DNA from: Agrobacterium sp. a22-2
GTDB taxonomy: Bacteria > Pseudomonadota > Alphaproteobacteria > Rhizobiales > Rhizobiaceae
Length of the DNA: 64,000 nt
Reading direction: 5' to 3'
NCBI RefSeq assembly: GCF_012276985.1
Contig: NZ_JAAXMM010000006.1
Coordinates: 62,001-126,000, forward strand
Positions 52,014 to 60,809 of this stretch are shown here, piece after piece; position 1 is the stretch's first letter; each line of letters begins with the position of its first letter. Below the pieces are notes generated by a model. The model was not told the origin of the DNA and did no database searches. It saw only the letters and a list, made by a program, of their open reading frames with translations. Made by a program: the position numbers and the translations under genes.

Positions 52014-52130
52014 TTATGAAAGGCGGCCGGTGAGTGCCCCGAAAACGCGCGCAAAAAAGCGGGCCGGCAGGCGCTTGTGGTCCTGCAGCACGTAGATATC
52101 AGGCGCGAGACATCCGAATTTCGATCCCAT
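52014..52130 (-). CDS. Possible short peptide upstream of leuC
   Basis: A 38-codon frame with TGGAAG five to six bases before its ATG at 52130, ending 87 bases before leuC. The peptide begins M-G-S-K-F-G-C-L-A-P-D-I-Y-V-L-Q and ends in a basic Arg/Phe/Leu-rich segment. It is not a leucine-run attenuator leader and I recognise no family. The ribosome-binding site is the only support. Confidence 0.22.
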   Translation of the reverse strand: MGSKFGCLAPDIYVLQDHKRLPARFFARVFGALTGRLS

Positions 52131-52204
52131 GACGGCTTCCATAGCAGTTTAGAACTGTTCCGGCAATAATTTTGCTGAAGGGTGCAGCGTGTGCCGCAGC
52201 CGGA

Positions 52205-53032
52205 TCAGTCGTCGGGAGCGCCGCGGCTGCGCATGCGCAGTTCCAGCCGGCGCAGCGCCAGCGACAGGCCAATGGTCAATAGCAGGTAGATATAGGTGAC
52301 GATCGAATAGGTCTCGAAAAACCGGAAGGAACCGGCGGCATAGACCTTGCCCATCTGGGTGACGTCGGCCACGCCCAGCACCGAGACCAGGGAACTGTCC
52401 TTGACCATCGAGACGAAATCGTTGGAGAGCGGCGGAAAAATCACCCGCACGGCTTGCGGAAAGACAACCAGACGAAAACGCTGGGTGCGGTTAAGCCCCA
52501 GCGACTTGGCCGCCTCGATCTGGCCCTCGTCCACCGACTGGATGCCGGCACGAAAAATCTCGGCGATGAACGAGGAATAGCCGATGGTCAGCGCGAAGAT
52601 CGCCCGCCACATCAGCGAGAGGTCGCGCACCTGCAGCGGCTCTGCCCAGCCGGTGCTGAAAAGCGGCGTCATCAGCCAGTTGATCAGGGCCACCAGGCCC
52701 GGCGCGCCGACAAAGGCGATGTAGAACAGCAGCACGAGAATGGGGATGCCGCGGATCACCTCGATATAGAAGCGGGCAAACTGGCGCAGCACCAGGCTGT
52801 CGGACATGCCGAGCAGGGCGATGAGCAGGCCAAGGGCCGTTGCCAGCGCAAAGCCGACAAGCGTGACGAAGACGGTGACGGCTATGCCGGCGCCGACGAT
52901 CGAAAACACCTGGGCATAGAGATCGTTGACGGCGATGACGCCCGCCACGCCGACGGCCAGAATGGCGAACGCCACCAGCCACCAGGGATAGTCGGCCTTC
53001 TTGGCGCCCTTGGGGAGGGTCTGGAAACCCAT
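52205..53032 (-). CDS. Polar amino-acid ABC transporter permease
   Basis: Inner-membrane permease of the HisMQ/GlnP type, 275 residues with five to six helices. The N-terminal helix is near 18-36; the permease domain has G-L-L-I-A-L-L-G-M-S near 67-76, V-I-R-G-I-P-I-L-V near 92-100 and the EAA loop E-A-A-K-S-L-G-L near 175-182. The partner binding protein is the next gene upstream on this strand (37 bases away); no ATPase gene is adjacent, so it must be supplied from elsewhere or lie out of the window. Confidence 0.93.
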   Translation of the reverse strand: MGFQTLPKGAKKADYPWWLVAFAILAVGVAGVIAVNDLYAQVFSIVGAGIAVTVFVTLVGFALATALGLLIALLGMSDSLVLRQFARFYIEVIRGIPILVLLFYIAFVGAPGLVALINWLMTPLFSTGWAEPLQVRDLSLMWRAIFALTIGYSSFIAEIFRAGIQSVDEGQIEAAKSLGLNRTQRFRLVVFPQAVRVIFPPLSNDFVSMVKDSSLVSVLGVADVTQMGKVYAAGSFRFFETYSIVTYIYLLLTIGLSLALRRLELRMRSRGAPDD

Positions 53033-53069
53033 CAGCGCCCCTGTTGCGACCGTTGGGCCAGCGGGCCGA

Positions 53070-53867
53070 TCATTGGCCCATCTTGTAGTCGAGGAACCAT
53101 GTCTTGTTCAGCGCATCCAGGGTGCCGTCGGCCTGCATGGCGGCGATCACGGCATTGATGGGTGCGACCAGATCGGACCCCTTGGCGAAGATGAAGCCGA
53201 AGTCTTCCGAGCCGAGCGGTTCGCCGATCAGCTTCAGCCCGCCGTTCGAGGCATCGACATAGCCCTTGCCGGCCGTGCCGTCGGTCAGCACCAGGTCGAC
53301 ATCGCCGGTTTTCAGGGCCTGCACGGTGGCGCCGAAGGTTTCCATCAGCTTGATGCGCGGATTCTGCTCGTTGCCGTCCAGCACTTCGTAGACGGCGGTG
53401 TAGAAGGGAGTCGTGCCGGCCTGGGCGCCGATCAGGCCGCTCTCAAGCGCCGCAAAGCTCTTGGCATCGGTGAAGCGGCTCTCGTCGCCGCGCACCAGCA
53501 TGAACTGCTGCGAGCGCATATAGGGATCGGAAAAGTCGACCTTCTCCTTGCGCTCGTCCTTGATGGTGATGCCGGTCATGCCGATATCGTATTGCCCGTC
53601 GGACACCGCCTGGATCATCGCGTCCCAGCTGGTGTTCTGGTACTCGACCTTGAAATTCAGCCGCTTGGCGATGTCGTTCATCGCGTCATATTCCCAGCCG
53701 ATCGCCTTGCCGCTCTTCGGGTCAATGAATTGCAGCGGCGGATAGGCGTTTTCGGTGACAACCGTAACGGTCCTGCCGCCGAGATCCGGCAGGCTGGCGG
53801 CCATCGCCGCCAAGGGCGTGAAAACGAGGGCGGCGAGCCCGGTCAAAAATATACGTCGCAACGGCAT
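53070..53867 (-). CDS. Amino-acid ABC transporter substrate-binding protein
   Basis: Periplasmic binding protein of family 3 (SBP_bac_3), 265 residues. A signal peptide covers about 1-23 ending A-A-M-A-A. The mature part has V-V-T-E-N-A-Y-P-P-L-Q-F near 35-46, I-G-W-E-Y-D-A-M-N-D near 56-65, and Y-D-I-G-M-T-G-I-T near 92-100, the usual pattern for polar amino-acid binding. AGGAG precedes the ATG at 53867. It forms an operon with the downstream permease. Specific ligand unknown. Confidence 0.93.
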   Translation of the reverse strand: MPLRRIFLTGLAALVFTPLAAMAASLPDLGGRTVTVVTENAYPPLQFIDPKSGKAIGWEYDAMNDIAKRLNFKVEYQNTSWDAMIQAVSDGQYDIGMTGITIKDERKEKVDFSDPYMRSQQFMLVRGDESRFTDAKSFAALESGLIGAQAGTTPFYTAVYEVLDGNEQNPRIKLMETFGATVQALKTGDVDLVLTDGTAGKGYVDASNGGLKLIGEPLGSEDFGFIFAKGSDLVAPINAVIAAMQADGTLDALNKTWFLDYKMGQ

Positions 53868-53940
53868 GGAACGGCTCCTGACTTGGCGGTTGCCAAAGTG
53901 TGTCACACAATCTTCCGCCGGAGCAAGGGAGGTGATTCCA

Positions 53941-53972
53941 AAAAAGAAAAGGCGGCTCGAAAGCCGCCTTGT
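53941..53972 (-). terminator. Intrinsic terminator of rplS
   Basis: On the minus strand, AAGGCGGCT, TTCG-type loop and AGCCGCCTT form a 9-bp hairpin followed by TTCTTTTTTGG, about 23 bases after the rplS stop codon. It separates rplS from the amino-acid importer operon. Confidence 0.9.
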
Positions 53973-53995
53973 CCGTATTCCCAACACGGGAAATC

Positions 53996-54559
53996 TTATT
54001 CTGCGGCGCCTTCGGCCGGAGCAGCGGCGGCTTCTGCAGCAGCGGCTGCAGCTGCTTCTTCAGCGGCCTTGGCTTCAGCGGCTTCGGCAGCTGCCTTTTC
54101 GGCGGCCAGGGCCTGGGCTGCTGCGACCTTTTCGGCTTCCAGACGGGCTTTTTCTTCGGCCACGGCGGCGCGTTCGGCGTCGTTCAGCTTGCGGGCGCGC
54201 GTGCCGGTATCTTCAACGATACGGGCCGACTTGCCGCGACGATCGCGCAGGTAGTAGAGCTTGGCGCGACGGACCTTGCCGCGGCGAACGATTTCGACGC
54301 TTTCGACCAGCGGCGAGTAAACCGGGAATACGCGCTCGACGCCTTCGCCGTAGGAGATCTTGCGAACGGTGAAGCTCTCGTTGATGCCGCCGCCCGAGCG
54401 TGCGATGCAAACGCCTTCATAGGCCTGTACGCGGGTACGGTTGCCTTCCTTGACGGTGACGTTGACGCGGAGCGTGTCGCCAGCGGAAAATTCCGGGAGC
54501 TTGCGCTTGGCTTCGATCTTGGCGGCCTGTTCGGCTTCCAGCTGTTGAATGATGTTCAT
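53996..54559 (-). CDS. rplS: 50S ribosomal protein L19 with Ala/Glu-rich extension
   Basis: Ribosomal protein bL19 at the 30S-50S interface. The core (about 1-115) begins M-N-I-I-Q-Q-L-E and has [17 protein letters not shown] and A-K-L-Y-Y-L-R-D-R. From about 116 to 187 a charged, Ala- and Glu-rich helix-like extension follows, absent from E. coli L19 (115 residues); rhizobial proteins are known to be longer. Unlike the usual rimM-trmD-rplS order without interruption, a TauE/SafE gene on the other strand lies between trmD and rplS here, so rplS must have its own promoter. Confidence 0.97.
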   Translation of the reverse strand: MNIIQQLEAEQAAKIEAKRKLPEFSAGDTLRVNVTVKEGNRTRVQAYEGVCIARSGGGINESFTVRKISYGEGVERVFPVYSPLVESVEIVRRGKVRRAKLYYLRDRRGKSARIVEDTGTRARKLNDAERAAVAEEKARLEAEKVAAAQALAAEKAAAEAAEAKAAEEAAAAAAAEAAAAPAEGAAE

Positions 54560-54835
54560 GTCTAACCTCAGGTTCTTCTGAAACAGCCAGAGCGCTCAAC
54601 GACATTCCTTCGGACGAAGCCTCCGGATGCGCCCGTTGACGGGGCGGGAGCGAATACGCATGCTCTTTGTTTGTTGGCAGACGGGACTAAAGCCCATTTC
54701 CGACGCGGCCAATACACCAAACGGCACGGCTTGTCATCCCATGCGGCGCATTTTTTATCGACGCTTCCGGCGCCCGATCGGCTTGCGATATCAAGCTCAA
54801 GGCCTTAACCCTGCCCGATCACGGAGAAACGCCTT

Positions 54836-55582
54836 ATGTCGATTGCAATGATGGGCCTGTTGTTTGTCGCCGGATTTTTCTCCGGCGTCGTCAATGCGAT
54901 TGCCGGCGGCGGCACGTTCCTGACCTTCGGGGCCCTGACGCTGGCCGGCCTGCCGCCGATATCCGCCAATGCCACGTCGTCGATCGTGCAGTTTCCCGGC
55001 TATATCACCTCGACGCTTGCCTATGCCCGCGAAATCCGCACCTTGTGGAAGCCGGCGCTGGCGCTCGGCCTCGTCTCGGCGCTCGGGGCGCTCGGCGGCG
55101 CGCTGTTCCTGGTCTCGCTATCCAATCCGGCCTTCCGCGGCATGGTACCGTGGCTGCTTTTAGCCGCCACCGCCGTCTTTGCCGCGGGTCCCTGGTTGCG
55201 TCCGAAAAATACCGGCGAAAGCCATGCCGCCACGCCGCTCGGCCTGTTCACCCAGACCGCGACGTCGTTTTACGGCGGCTTCTTCGGCGCCGGCATGGGC
55301 ATCATGATGCTGGCGTCGCTGGGGCTTGCCAGCGGCGGCCCCTATCACCGCCTCAATGCGCTCAAAAATTTCCTGTCGATCATCATCGCCGCCGTGGCGA
55401 TTGCCGTCTTCACGGCCGCCGGCGCCGTGTCCTGGTGGCATGCGCTGGTCATGGTGCCGGCCGTGGCGCTCGGCGGCTATGCCGGCGTCAGCCTTGCCAA
55501 GCGTGTGCCGCAGGAAGTGCTGCGCTGGCTGGTGATGGCTGCCGGCACCGGACTGGCCGTCTATTATTTCATCACCGGCTGA
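54836..55582 (+). CDS. TauE/SafE-family membrane transporter
   Basis: Inner-membrane protein of 248 residues with about seven to eight helices, from the family that moves sulfite, sulfoacetate or other organic anions. It begins with the family pattern F-F-S-G-V-V-N-A-I-A-G-G-G near 14-26 and repeats the motif in the second half with Y-G-G-F-F-G-A-G-M-G-I near 142-152. GGAG lies eight to nine bases before the ATG. It lies between rplS (divergent) and trmD (convergent) on the opposite strand, an apparent insertion into a translation gene block. Substrate unknown. Confidence 0.9.
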   Translation: MSIAMMGLLFVAGFFSGVVNAIAGGGTFLTFGALTLAGLPPISANATSSIVQFPGYITSTLAYAREIRTLWKPALALGLVSALGALGGALFLVSLSNPAFRGMVPWLLLAATAVFAAGPWLRPKNTGESHAATPLGLFTQTATSFYGGFFGAGMGIMMLASLGLASGGPYHRLNALKNFLSIIIAAVAIAVFTAAGAVSWWHALVMVPAVALGGYAGVSLAKRVPQEVLRWLVMAAGTGLAVYYFITG

Positions 55583-55601
55583 GGCCGAAAGAACGGCGCC
55601 G

Positions 55602-56309
55602 TCAGGCCTTGTTGCCTGGCCTGGATGTCCGGCCGGTGAGCAGGTCCGGCCGGCGATCTTGCGTCAGTTGCAGAGCCTGCGCGTGGCGCCACTCTTCGAT
55701 GGCACGGTGGTTGCCGGAGGTCAGGATCGCCGGGATCTCGCGGCCCTCGAACTCTTGGGGCCGCGTATAGTGCGGATGCTCCAGCAGGCCGCTCTCGAAA
55801 CTTTCGTGCACGCCGGAGAGATCGTTGCCCATCACGCCGGGCAGGATGCGCACCACGGCGTCGAGCAGGGTCAGGGCCGCCGGTTCGCCGCCCGACAGGA
55901 TATAGTCGCCGATCGACACTTCCTCCAGCGCCCGCGCCTCGATGACGCGCTGGTCGACGCCTTCGAACCGCCCGCAGACGATCACCATGCCGTCGCCGTC
56001 CGCCAGCTGCCGGACCCGCTCCTGGGTCAACGGCTTGCCGCGCGGGCTCATCAGCAGGCGCGGCCGTCCGTCATCGGTCGAGACATGGTCGATGGCGCGC
56101 GCCAAAACGTCCGGTTTCAGCACCATGCCGGCACCGCCGCCGGCTGGCGTGTCATCGACACTGCGGTGTTTATCGGTCGCGAAGTCGCGGATCTGCACGG
56201 CCTCCAGCGACCATTGCCCACGCTCTAGCGCCCGGCCGGCCAGCGAATGGCCGAGATGTCCGGGAAACATGTCGGGATAAAGGGTCAGGATGGTGGCCCG
56301 GAAGGTCAT
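55602..56309 (-). CDS. trmD: tRNA (guanine-37-N1)-methyltransferase
   Basis: SPOUT-family enzyme that makes m1G37 in tRNAs reading CNN codons and prevents +1 frameshifting. The trefoil-knot core is visible: L-M-S-P-R-G-K-P-L near 88-96, [10 protein letters not shown] near 112-121 and [10 protein letters not shown] near 137-146, then the C-terminal domain with [15 protein letters not shown]. Length 235. It follows rimM by nine bases in the same transcript. Confidence 0.97.
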   Translation of the reverse strand: MTFRATILTLYPDMFPGHLGHSLAGRALERGQWSLEAVQIRDFATDKHRSVDDTPAGGGAGMVLKPDVLARAIDHVSTDDGRPRLLMSPRGKPLTQERVRQLADGDGMVIVCGRFEGVDQRVIEARALEEVSIGDYILSGGEPAALTLLDAVVRILPGVMGNDLSGVHESFESGLLEHPHYTRPQEFEGREIPAILTSGNHRAIEEWRHAQALQLTQDRRPDLLTGRTSRPGNKA

Positions 56310-56318
56310 GGCGGGCGA

Positions 56319-56891
56319 TCAGTCCTCGTCCGGAAGCGGCGGCTTTCCCGCGCTGCTGAAGGGTTCCTCGCCATCGTCCTTCAGGCCGGCGGCGATCGGG
56401 TCGATCAGTAGGCGGCCGCCCTCCAGGTCGATTTCCAGCACCGCGGCCTCAGAAAAGGGAATGAGCACCGGGCGCTTGCCGGGGCCTTTGATTTCCAAGA
56501 GGTCGCCGGCGCCGAAATCGTGCACGGCGCTGACGGCGCCATATTCGATACCGGCCGCATCATGCACGTCGAGGCCGATCAGGTCGGCATAATAGAATTC
56601 GTCTTCGTCGAGTTCGTCGTCGGGCAGAGCTTCGCGCTCGATATAGAGCTCCAGGCCGTTCAATGCCTCGGCGGCATTGCGGTCGTTGATGCCGCGGAAG
56701 CGCACGACCACCACGGTCTTCGCCTCGCGGATCTCCAGGATCTCGAAGACGCGGCCGTCCATGCTGTGCAGCTTGCCGTAATCGCCGAGCGACAGCGGAT
56801 CGGCGGTGAAGGATTTGACCCTGACCTCGCCGCGCAGGCCCTGGGCTGCACCGATCACGGCCATCAAGACGGGGTTTTCGAGCGTGGTCAT
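56319..56891 (-). CDS. rimM: 16S rRNA processing protein RimM
   Basis: 30S maturation factor binding S19. Two domains: the N-terminal RimM domain ([14 protein letters not shown] near 12-25) and a PRC-barrel domain ([10 protein letters not shown] near 98-107). The last 20 residues are acidic and disordered. ATG 56891 gives 190 residues; an ATG four codons upstream is equally placed. It lies between rpsP, from which a strong hairpin separates it, and trmD. Confidence 0.95.
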   Translation of the reverse strand: MTTLENPVLMAVIGAAQGLRGEVRVKSFTADPLSLGDYGKLHSMDGRVFEILEIREAKTVVVVRFRGINDRNAAEALNGLELYIEREALPDDELDEDEFYYADLIGLDVHDAAGIEYGAVSAVHDFGAGDLLEIKGPGKRPVLIPFSEAAVLEIDLEGGRLLIDPIAAGLKDDGEEPFSSAGKPPLPDED

Positions 56892-56953
56892 CTCAGCAGG
56901 CATCCAGTTCCGCAGGTCGATTTGGTCGCTTCTTTTAAGATGAAGCGGGCAAA

Positions 56954-56996
56954 ATAGAAACAACAAACGGGCGGCATGAGACATGCCGCCCGTTGC
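56954..56996 (-). terminator. Terminator or attenuator between rpsP and rimM
   Basis: On the minus strand, AACGGGCGGCAT and ATGCCGCCCGTT form a perfect 12-bp stem with a five-base loop, followed by TGTTGTTTCTATTTTG, 23 bases after the rpsP stop. It should reduce transcription into rimM-trmD, fitting a need for more S16 than RNA-modifying enzymes. Confidence 0.8.
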
Positions 56997-57016
56997 ATCG
57001 ATATCCCGTGAGGGAT

Positions 57017-57394
57017 TTATTCGGCAGACGTTGCTTCTGCAGCAGCGGCAGCGAGCTCTTCAGCCTTCTGCTGGCGTTCGGCGACGCGCTCGACGGCCTT
57101 CTTGCCCGGCTTTGCCTTGATCAGGTTGCTGCGGGCCGGACGGTTGGCAAGGCCAGCCTGGTCGAGGAAGCGCAGGACGCGGTCGGTCGGCTGGGCGCCG
57201 TTGTCCATCCAATGCTTGATGCGTTCGGCGTTCAGCTCGACGCGCTTTTCATTGTCCTTGGACAGCATCGGGTTCCAGGCGCCGACCTTTTCCAGGAAAC
57301 GGCCGTCGCGCGGGCTGCGGGCGTCGGCAACGACGATCTGGTAGTAAGGGCGCTTCTTGGAACCGCCGCGGGCAAGACGAATTTTCAATGGCAT
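57017..57394 (-). CDS. rpsP: 30S ribosomal protein S16
   Basis: Ribosomal protein bS16, 125 residues, needed for 30S assembly. The N-terminus [18 protein letters not shown] is canonical; the body ends near residue 85, and an Ala/Glu/Lys-rich extension of about 40 residues follows, as in other rhizobia. It lies 36 bases after the chorismate mutase gene and is followed by a hairpin terminator before rimM. Confidence 0.97.
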   Translation of the reverse strand: MPLKIRLARGGSKKRPYYQIVVADARSPRDGRFLEKVGAWNPMLSKDNEKRVELNAERIKHWMDNGAQPTDRVLRFLDQAGLANRPARSNLIKAKPGKKAVERVAERQQKAEELAAAAAEATSAE

Positions 57395-57430
57395 TTCGGT
57401 ACTCCTTGGTGCTTTCTGGGGCCGCCCGAT

Positions 57431-57757
57431 TCAGGCGGTTTGTTCCGTTGTGCTGTCGTAATCGGCAGCGATGGCTTCATGATGCCGGATCACTTCCCTG
57501 ATGATGAAGTTCAGGAATTTTTCTGCGAAATCCGGGTCCAGATGCGCGTCCTTCGCCAGGCGGCGAAGCCGTTCGATCTGGTATTCCTCGCGCGCCGGGT
57601 CGGCCGGCGGCAAATCGTATCGGGCCTTCAGAACGCCGACTGCCTGGGTGCAGCGAAAACGTTCGGCCAGCATGTGCAGAAGGGCCGCATCGATATTGTC
57701 GATCGACTGGCGGTAGCCGGCTAACTGTTCCTTGACGCTGGGATCAATCGTGCTCAT
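57431..57757 (-). CDS. Monofunctional chorismate mutase (AroQ type)
   Basis: Cytosolic all-helical enzyme converting chorismate to prephenate for Phe and Tyr; 108 residues. The AroQ pattern is clear: R-Q-S-I-D-N-I-D-A-A-L-L-H-M-L-A-E-R-F near 16-34, then V-G-V-L-K near 40-44 and the C-terminal F-I-I-R-E-V-I-R-H-H-E near 84-94. The ATG at 57757 stands eight bases after the ffh stop and has GAGG upstream. Its place between ffh and rpsP is, to my knowledge, conserved in alphaproteobacteria. Confidence 0.93.
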   Translation of the reverse strand: MSTIDPSVKEQLAGYRQSIDNIDAALLHMLAERFRCTQAVGVLKARYDLPPADPAREEYQIERLRRLAKDAHLDPDFAEKFLNFIIREVIRHHEAIAADYDSTTEQTA

Positions 57758-57765
57758 CGCCACCC

Positions 57766-59334
57766 TCACTTCTTCTTCGGCAGGCCTGGAAGGCCGGGGA
57801 AACCGCCACCGAGGCCCGGCAGCTTCGGGGCGCCAAGGCCCGGCAGACCGCCGCCCATGCCCGGCATGCCGCCCGGACGGCCGAGGCCGGCCGCTTCGGC
57901 CTGCTTCTGCAGGGCTTCCAGCTGCTTGGGGTCGAGACTGGACAGATCGGGCATGCCGCCCATTCCGCCCATGCCACCAAGGCCCATCTTGGCGGCCATA
58001 CCGCCCATCATCTGCTTCATCATGCCGCCCTTGCCCTTGGCGCCCATCATTTTCATCATGTCGGCCATCTGGCGGTGCATTTTCAGAAGCTTGTTGATAT
58101 CCGAGGCGTCCGTGCCCGAGCCGGCGGCAATGCGCTTCTTGCGGCTATGCTTCAGCATATCGGGATTGGAGCGCTCGGCCTTGGTCATCGAGGAGATGAT
58201 CGCCATCTGCCGCTTGAACAGCTTGTCGTCGAGGCCGGCGGCGGCCATCTTGTCCTTCATGCCGCCCATGCCGGGCATCAGGCCCATGATGCCGCCCATG
58301 CCGCCCATCTTCTGCATCTGGCTCAGCTGGTCGGCGAGGTCGTTGAGGTCGAACTTGCCCTTGGCCATCTTGGCGGCCATGGCGGCCGCCTTCTCGGCAT
58401 CGATATTTTCGGCGGCCTTTTCGACCAATGAGACGATGTCGCCCATGCCGAGAATGCGGTCGGCAATGCGGCGCGGGTGGAACTCCTCGAGCTCCGACAT
58501 CTTCTCGCCGACGCCGATCAGCTTGATCGGCTTGCCGGTCACGGCGCGCATGGAGAGCGCCGCCCCGCCGCGGCCGTCGCCGTCCATGCGGGTCAGCACC
58601 AGGCCTGTGATGCCGACGCGTTCGTCGAAATTGCGGGCGAGGTTCACGGCGTCCTGGCCGGTCAGCGCATCAGCGACCAGCAGGATTTCATGCGGATTGG
58701 AGCGCCGCTTGATCTCGGCCATCTCCATCATCAACGGTTCGTCGATATGGGTGCGGCCGGCAGTGTCGAGGATGACGACGTCATGACCGCCGAGCTTGGC
58801 GGCCTGCACGGCGCGCGCGGCGATATCGGTTGGCGACTGGCCGGCGATGATCGGCAGGGTGTCGATGCCGGTCTGTACCCCTAGCTGGCGCAGCTGTTCC
58901 TGGGCGGCCGGACGACGGGTGTCGAGCGAGGCCATCAGGACCTTCTTGCGCTCGCGGTCGGTCAGCCGCTTGGCGATCTTGCCCGTTGTCGTCGTCTTGC
59001 CGGAGCCCTGCAGGCCGACCATCATGATGACCACCGGGGCGGCGGCATGCAGGTCGATGCCCACACCTTCCGAGCCCAGCATCTCGATCAGCTCGTCATG
59101 GACGATCTTGACGACCATCTGGCCGGGCTTGATCGACTTCAGCACGGCAGCGCCGACGGCCTTTTCCCGCACGCGGTCGGTAAAGCCGCGCACCACTTCG
59201 AGCGCCACGTCGGCTTCCAGAAGCGCACGGCGAACCTCCCGCAGGGCGGCGGAAACATCAGCTTCCGACAGCGCGCCACGGCCTGTCAGTCCATTCAGAA
59301 TGGAACCAAGACGGTCCTGGAGGTTATCAAACAT
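57766..59334 (-). CDS. ffh: Signal recognition particle protein Ffh
   Basis: SRP54 GTPase that carries ribosome-nascent-chain complexes to FtsY. N domain at 1-85; G domain with G-L-Q-G-S-G-K-T-T-T-T near 104-114, D-T-R-R-P-A near 134, and D-T-A-G-R near 187-191; and M domain from about 295 to 440, rich in methionine. Beyond the M domain lies a tail of about 60-80 residues dominated by Gly, Met, Pro and Leu (M-G-G-M-G-G-M-P, then G-M-P-G-M-G-G-G-L-P-G-L-G), ending in P-K-K-K. AAGGAAGAG precedes the ATG at 59334. First gene of the ffh - chorismate mutase - rpsP transcript. Confidence 0.97.
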   Translation of the reverse strand: MFDNLQDRLGSILNGLTGRGALSEADVSAALREVRRALLEADVALEVVRGFTDRVREKAVGAAVLKSIKPGQMVVKIVHDELIEMLGSEGVGIDLHAAAPVVIMMVGLQGSGKTTTTGKIAKRLTDRERKKVLMASLDTRRPAAQEQLRQLGVQTGIDTLPIIAGQSPTDIAARAVQAAKLGGHDVVILDTAGRTHIDEPLMMEMAEIKRRSNPHEILLVADALTGQDAVNLARNFDERVGITGLVLTRMDGDGRGGAALSMRAVTGKPIKLIGVGEKMSELEEFHPRRIADRILGMGDIVSLVEKAAENIDAEKAAAMAAKMAKGKFDLNDLADQLSQMQKMGGMGGIMGLMPGMGGMKDKMAAAGLDDKLFKRQMAIISSMTKAERSNPDMLKHSRKKRIAAGSGTDASDINKLLKMHRQMADMMKMMGAKGKGGMMKQMMGGMAAKMGLGGMGGMGGMPDLSSLDPKQLEALQKQAEAAGLGRPGGMPGMGGGLPGLGAPKLPGLGGGFPGLPGLPKKK

Positions 59335-59686
59335 CGGCTCTTCCTTGTGGTTCAGGTCAAAACGGGGGAGACCAAAACCTCGTGTTTTTCCATGACGAAA
59401 ACAAGACGCAAAGCCAAAAAGCACCCGAGGGCGCATCGCGCTGTCGGGTGTTGACCTCCGGGATCTCTTTATACCTTGACGGGTCCCGGTCGGCGGCTCG
59501 GAGTACTTGTCTCGTCGCAGATTGGGGGCGATAAACAGCAAAAGGCCCGGAAAGTCAAGGCGGCGCTACGCCTTGCGGCTCATGGGGCATTTTGCAGCCC
59601 TGCGAATTCCACGATAGCCGGCTGGATGCGCCGCCTGCGATATCCCATATTTGCCGGGACGCAGACCAACGGCAAGCAAGGTGACG
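59335..59686. other. Divergent intergenic region between ffh and the MBL-fold gene
   Basis: About 350 bases with no gene. It holds both promoters and a dyad CACCCGA/TCGGGTG at 59422-59450 in the ffh leader, which could form a 7-bp hairpin in the transcript. I recognise no regulator site. Confidence 0.45.
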
Positions 59687-60688
59687 ATGCCCAAGCTCAA
59701 GAATCCCTATTATCTCGGCCCCGTCTCCGACCATTTCGACGGAGCGCGCTTTTTCAATCCGCAAGGGGTCGAGCCGGGCGGCTTTCGCGACCTGATGAAG
59801 TGGCAGTTCAATGGCCAACGCGCCCGCTGGCCGAAGCGCGTCACCAGCCCGCATGCGCCGGCAAAGCCGGTGAACCGGGTCGAAGGCCAGGACCTCCGGG
59901 TGACGATGATCGGCCATGCCGGCCTGCTGATCCAGGTCGCCGGCCTCAACATATTGACCGATCCCGTCTGGTCGGAGCGTGCCAGTCCGCTCTCGTTTGC
60001 CGGGCCGAAGCGCGTCGTGGCGCCGGGTGTCGCCTTCGACGACCTGCCGCCGATCGACATCGTCATCGTCACCCACAATCACTACGACCATCTGGATCTG
60101 GCAACGCTTGCCCGGCTCTTTGAGGAGCATGGGCCGCATATCGTCACACCGCTCGGCAATGACACGATCATCCACCGCGCCATCCCGGAGGCCAAGATCT
60201 CCGACATGGATTGGGGCGACCGGCTGGAATACTGGGACGGCCTCGCCATCGATGCCGAGCCCTGCCATCACTGGTCGGCGCGCGGCACGCGGGACCGGCG
60301 CATGGCGCTGTGGGCCGCCTTTGTCATTTCGACGCCGGCCGGCAAGATCTACCATGTCGGCGATACCGGCTTTCACGGCGGCATCAACTACCGGGCGGCC
60401 GCAGTCAAACACGGCCCCTTCCGCCTCGCCAACCTGCCGTTCGGGGCCTATGAGCCGCGCTGGTTCATGCAGGGCCAGCACCAGAACCCCGACGAGGCCG
60501 TCCAAGGCCTGAAACTTTGCGGTGCTGCCTATGCCAGCGGCCATCACTTCGGCACGTTCCAGCTGACCGACGAGGCCATCGACGCTCCGGTCGAACATCT
60601 GCGCGCCGCACTCGATCGCCATGGCGTCGAGCCGCACCGGTTCCGGCCGCTGCTGGCCGGCGAAGTCTTCGACGTTCCGCTGGACTGA
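59687..60688 (+). CDS. MBL-fold metallohydrolase (NAPE-PLD/RomA-like)
   Basis: A 333-residue metallo-beta-lactamase-fold protein of the branch that includes NAPE-hydrolysing phospholipase D and RomA-type proteins. The metal motif T-H-N-H-Y-D-H-L-D is near 126-134; further ligands lie in P-C-H-H-W-S near 193-198, G-D-T-G-F-H near 224-229, and the C-terminal G-H-H-F-G-T. The N-terminal segment F-F-N-P near 22-25 is typical of the branch. AAGG six bases before the ATG at 59687 sets the start. Lipid phosphodiesterase activity is plausible but unproven. Confidence 0.88.
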   Translation: MPKLKNPYYLGPVSDHFDGARFFNPQGVEPGGFRDLMKWQFNGQRARWPKRVTSPHAPAKPVNRVEGQDLRVTMIGHAGLLIQVAGLNILTDPVWSERASPLSFAGPKRVVAPGVAFDDLPPIDIVIVTHNHYDHLDLATLARLFEEHGPHIVTPLGNDTIIHRAIPEAKISDMDWGDRLEYWDGLAIDAEPCHHWSARGTRDRRMALWAAFVISTPAGKIYHVGDTGFHGGINYRAAAVKHGPFRLANLPFGAYEPRWFMQGQHQNPDEAVQGLKLCGAAYASGHHFGTFQLTDEAIDAPVEHLRAALDRHGVEPHRFRPLLAGEVFDVPLD

Positions 60689-60809
60689 CGGCCCGGTTCC
60701 GGATTTTGTCGCAATGCAACATTTACAGCGGCCCGGCACTTTGCTCCTATGGGCGGTCGGCCGCGTCCTGCGGCCCGTGACATAACGCATGCCGAGAATG
60801 GAGCCGCCG

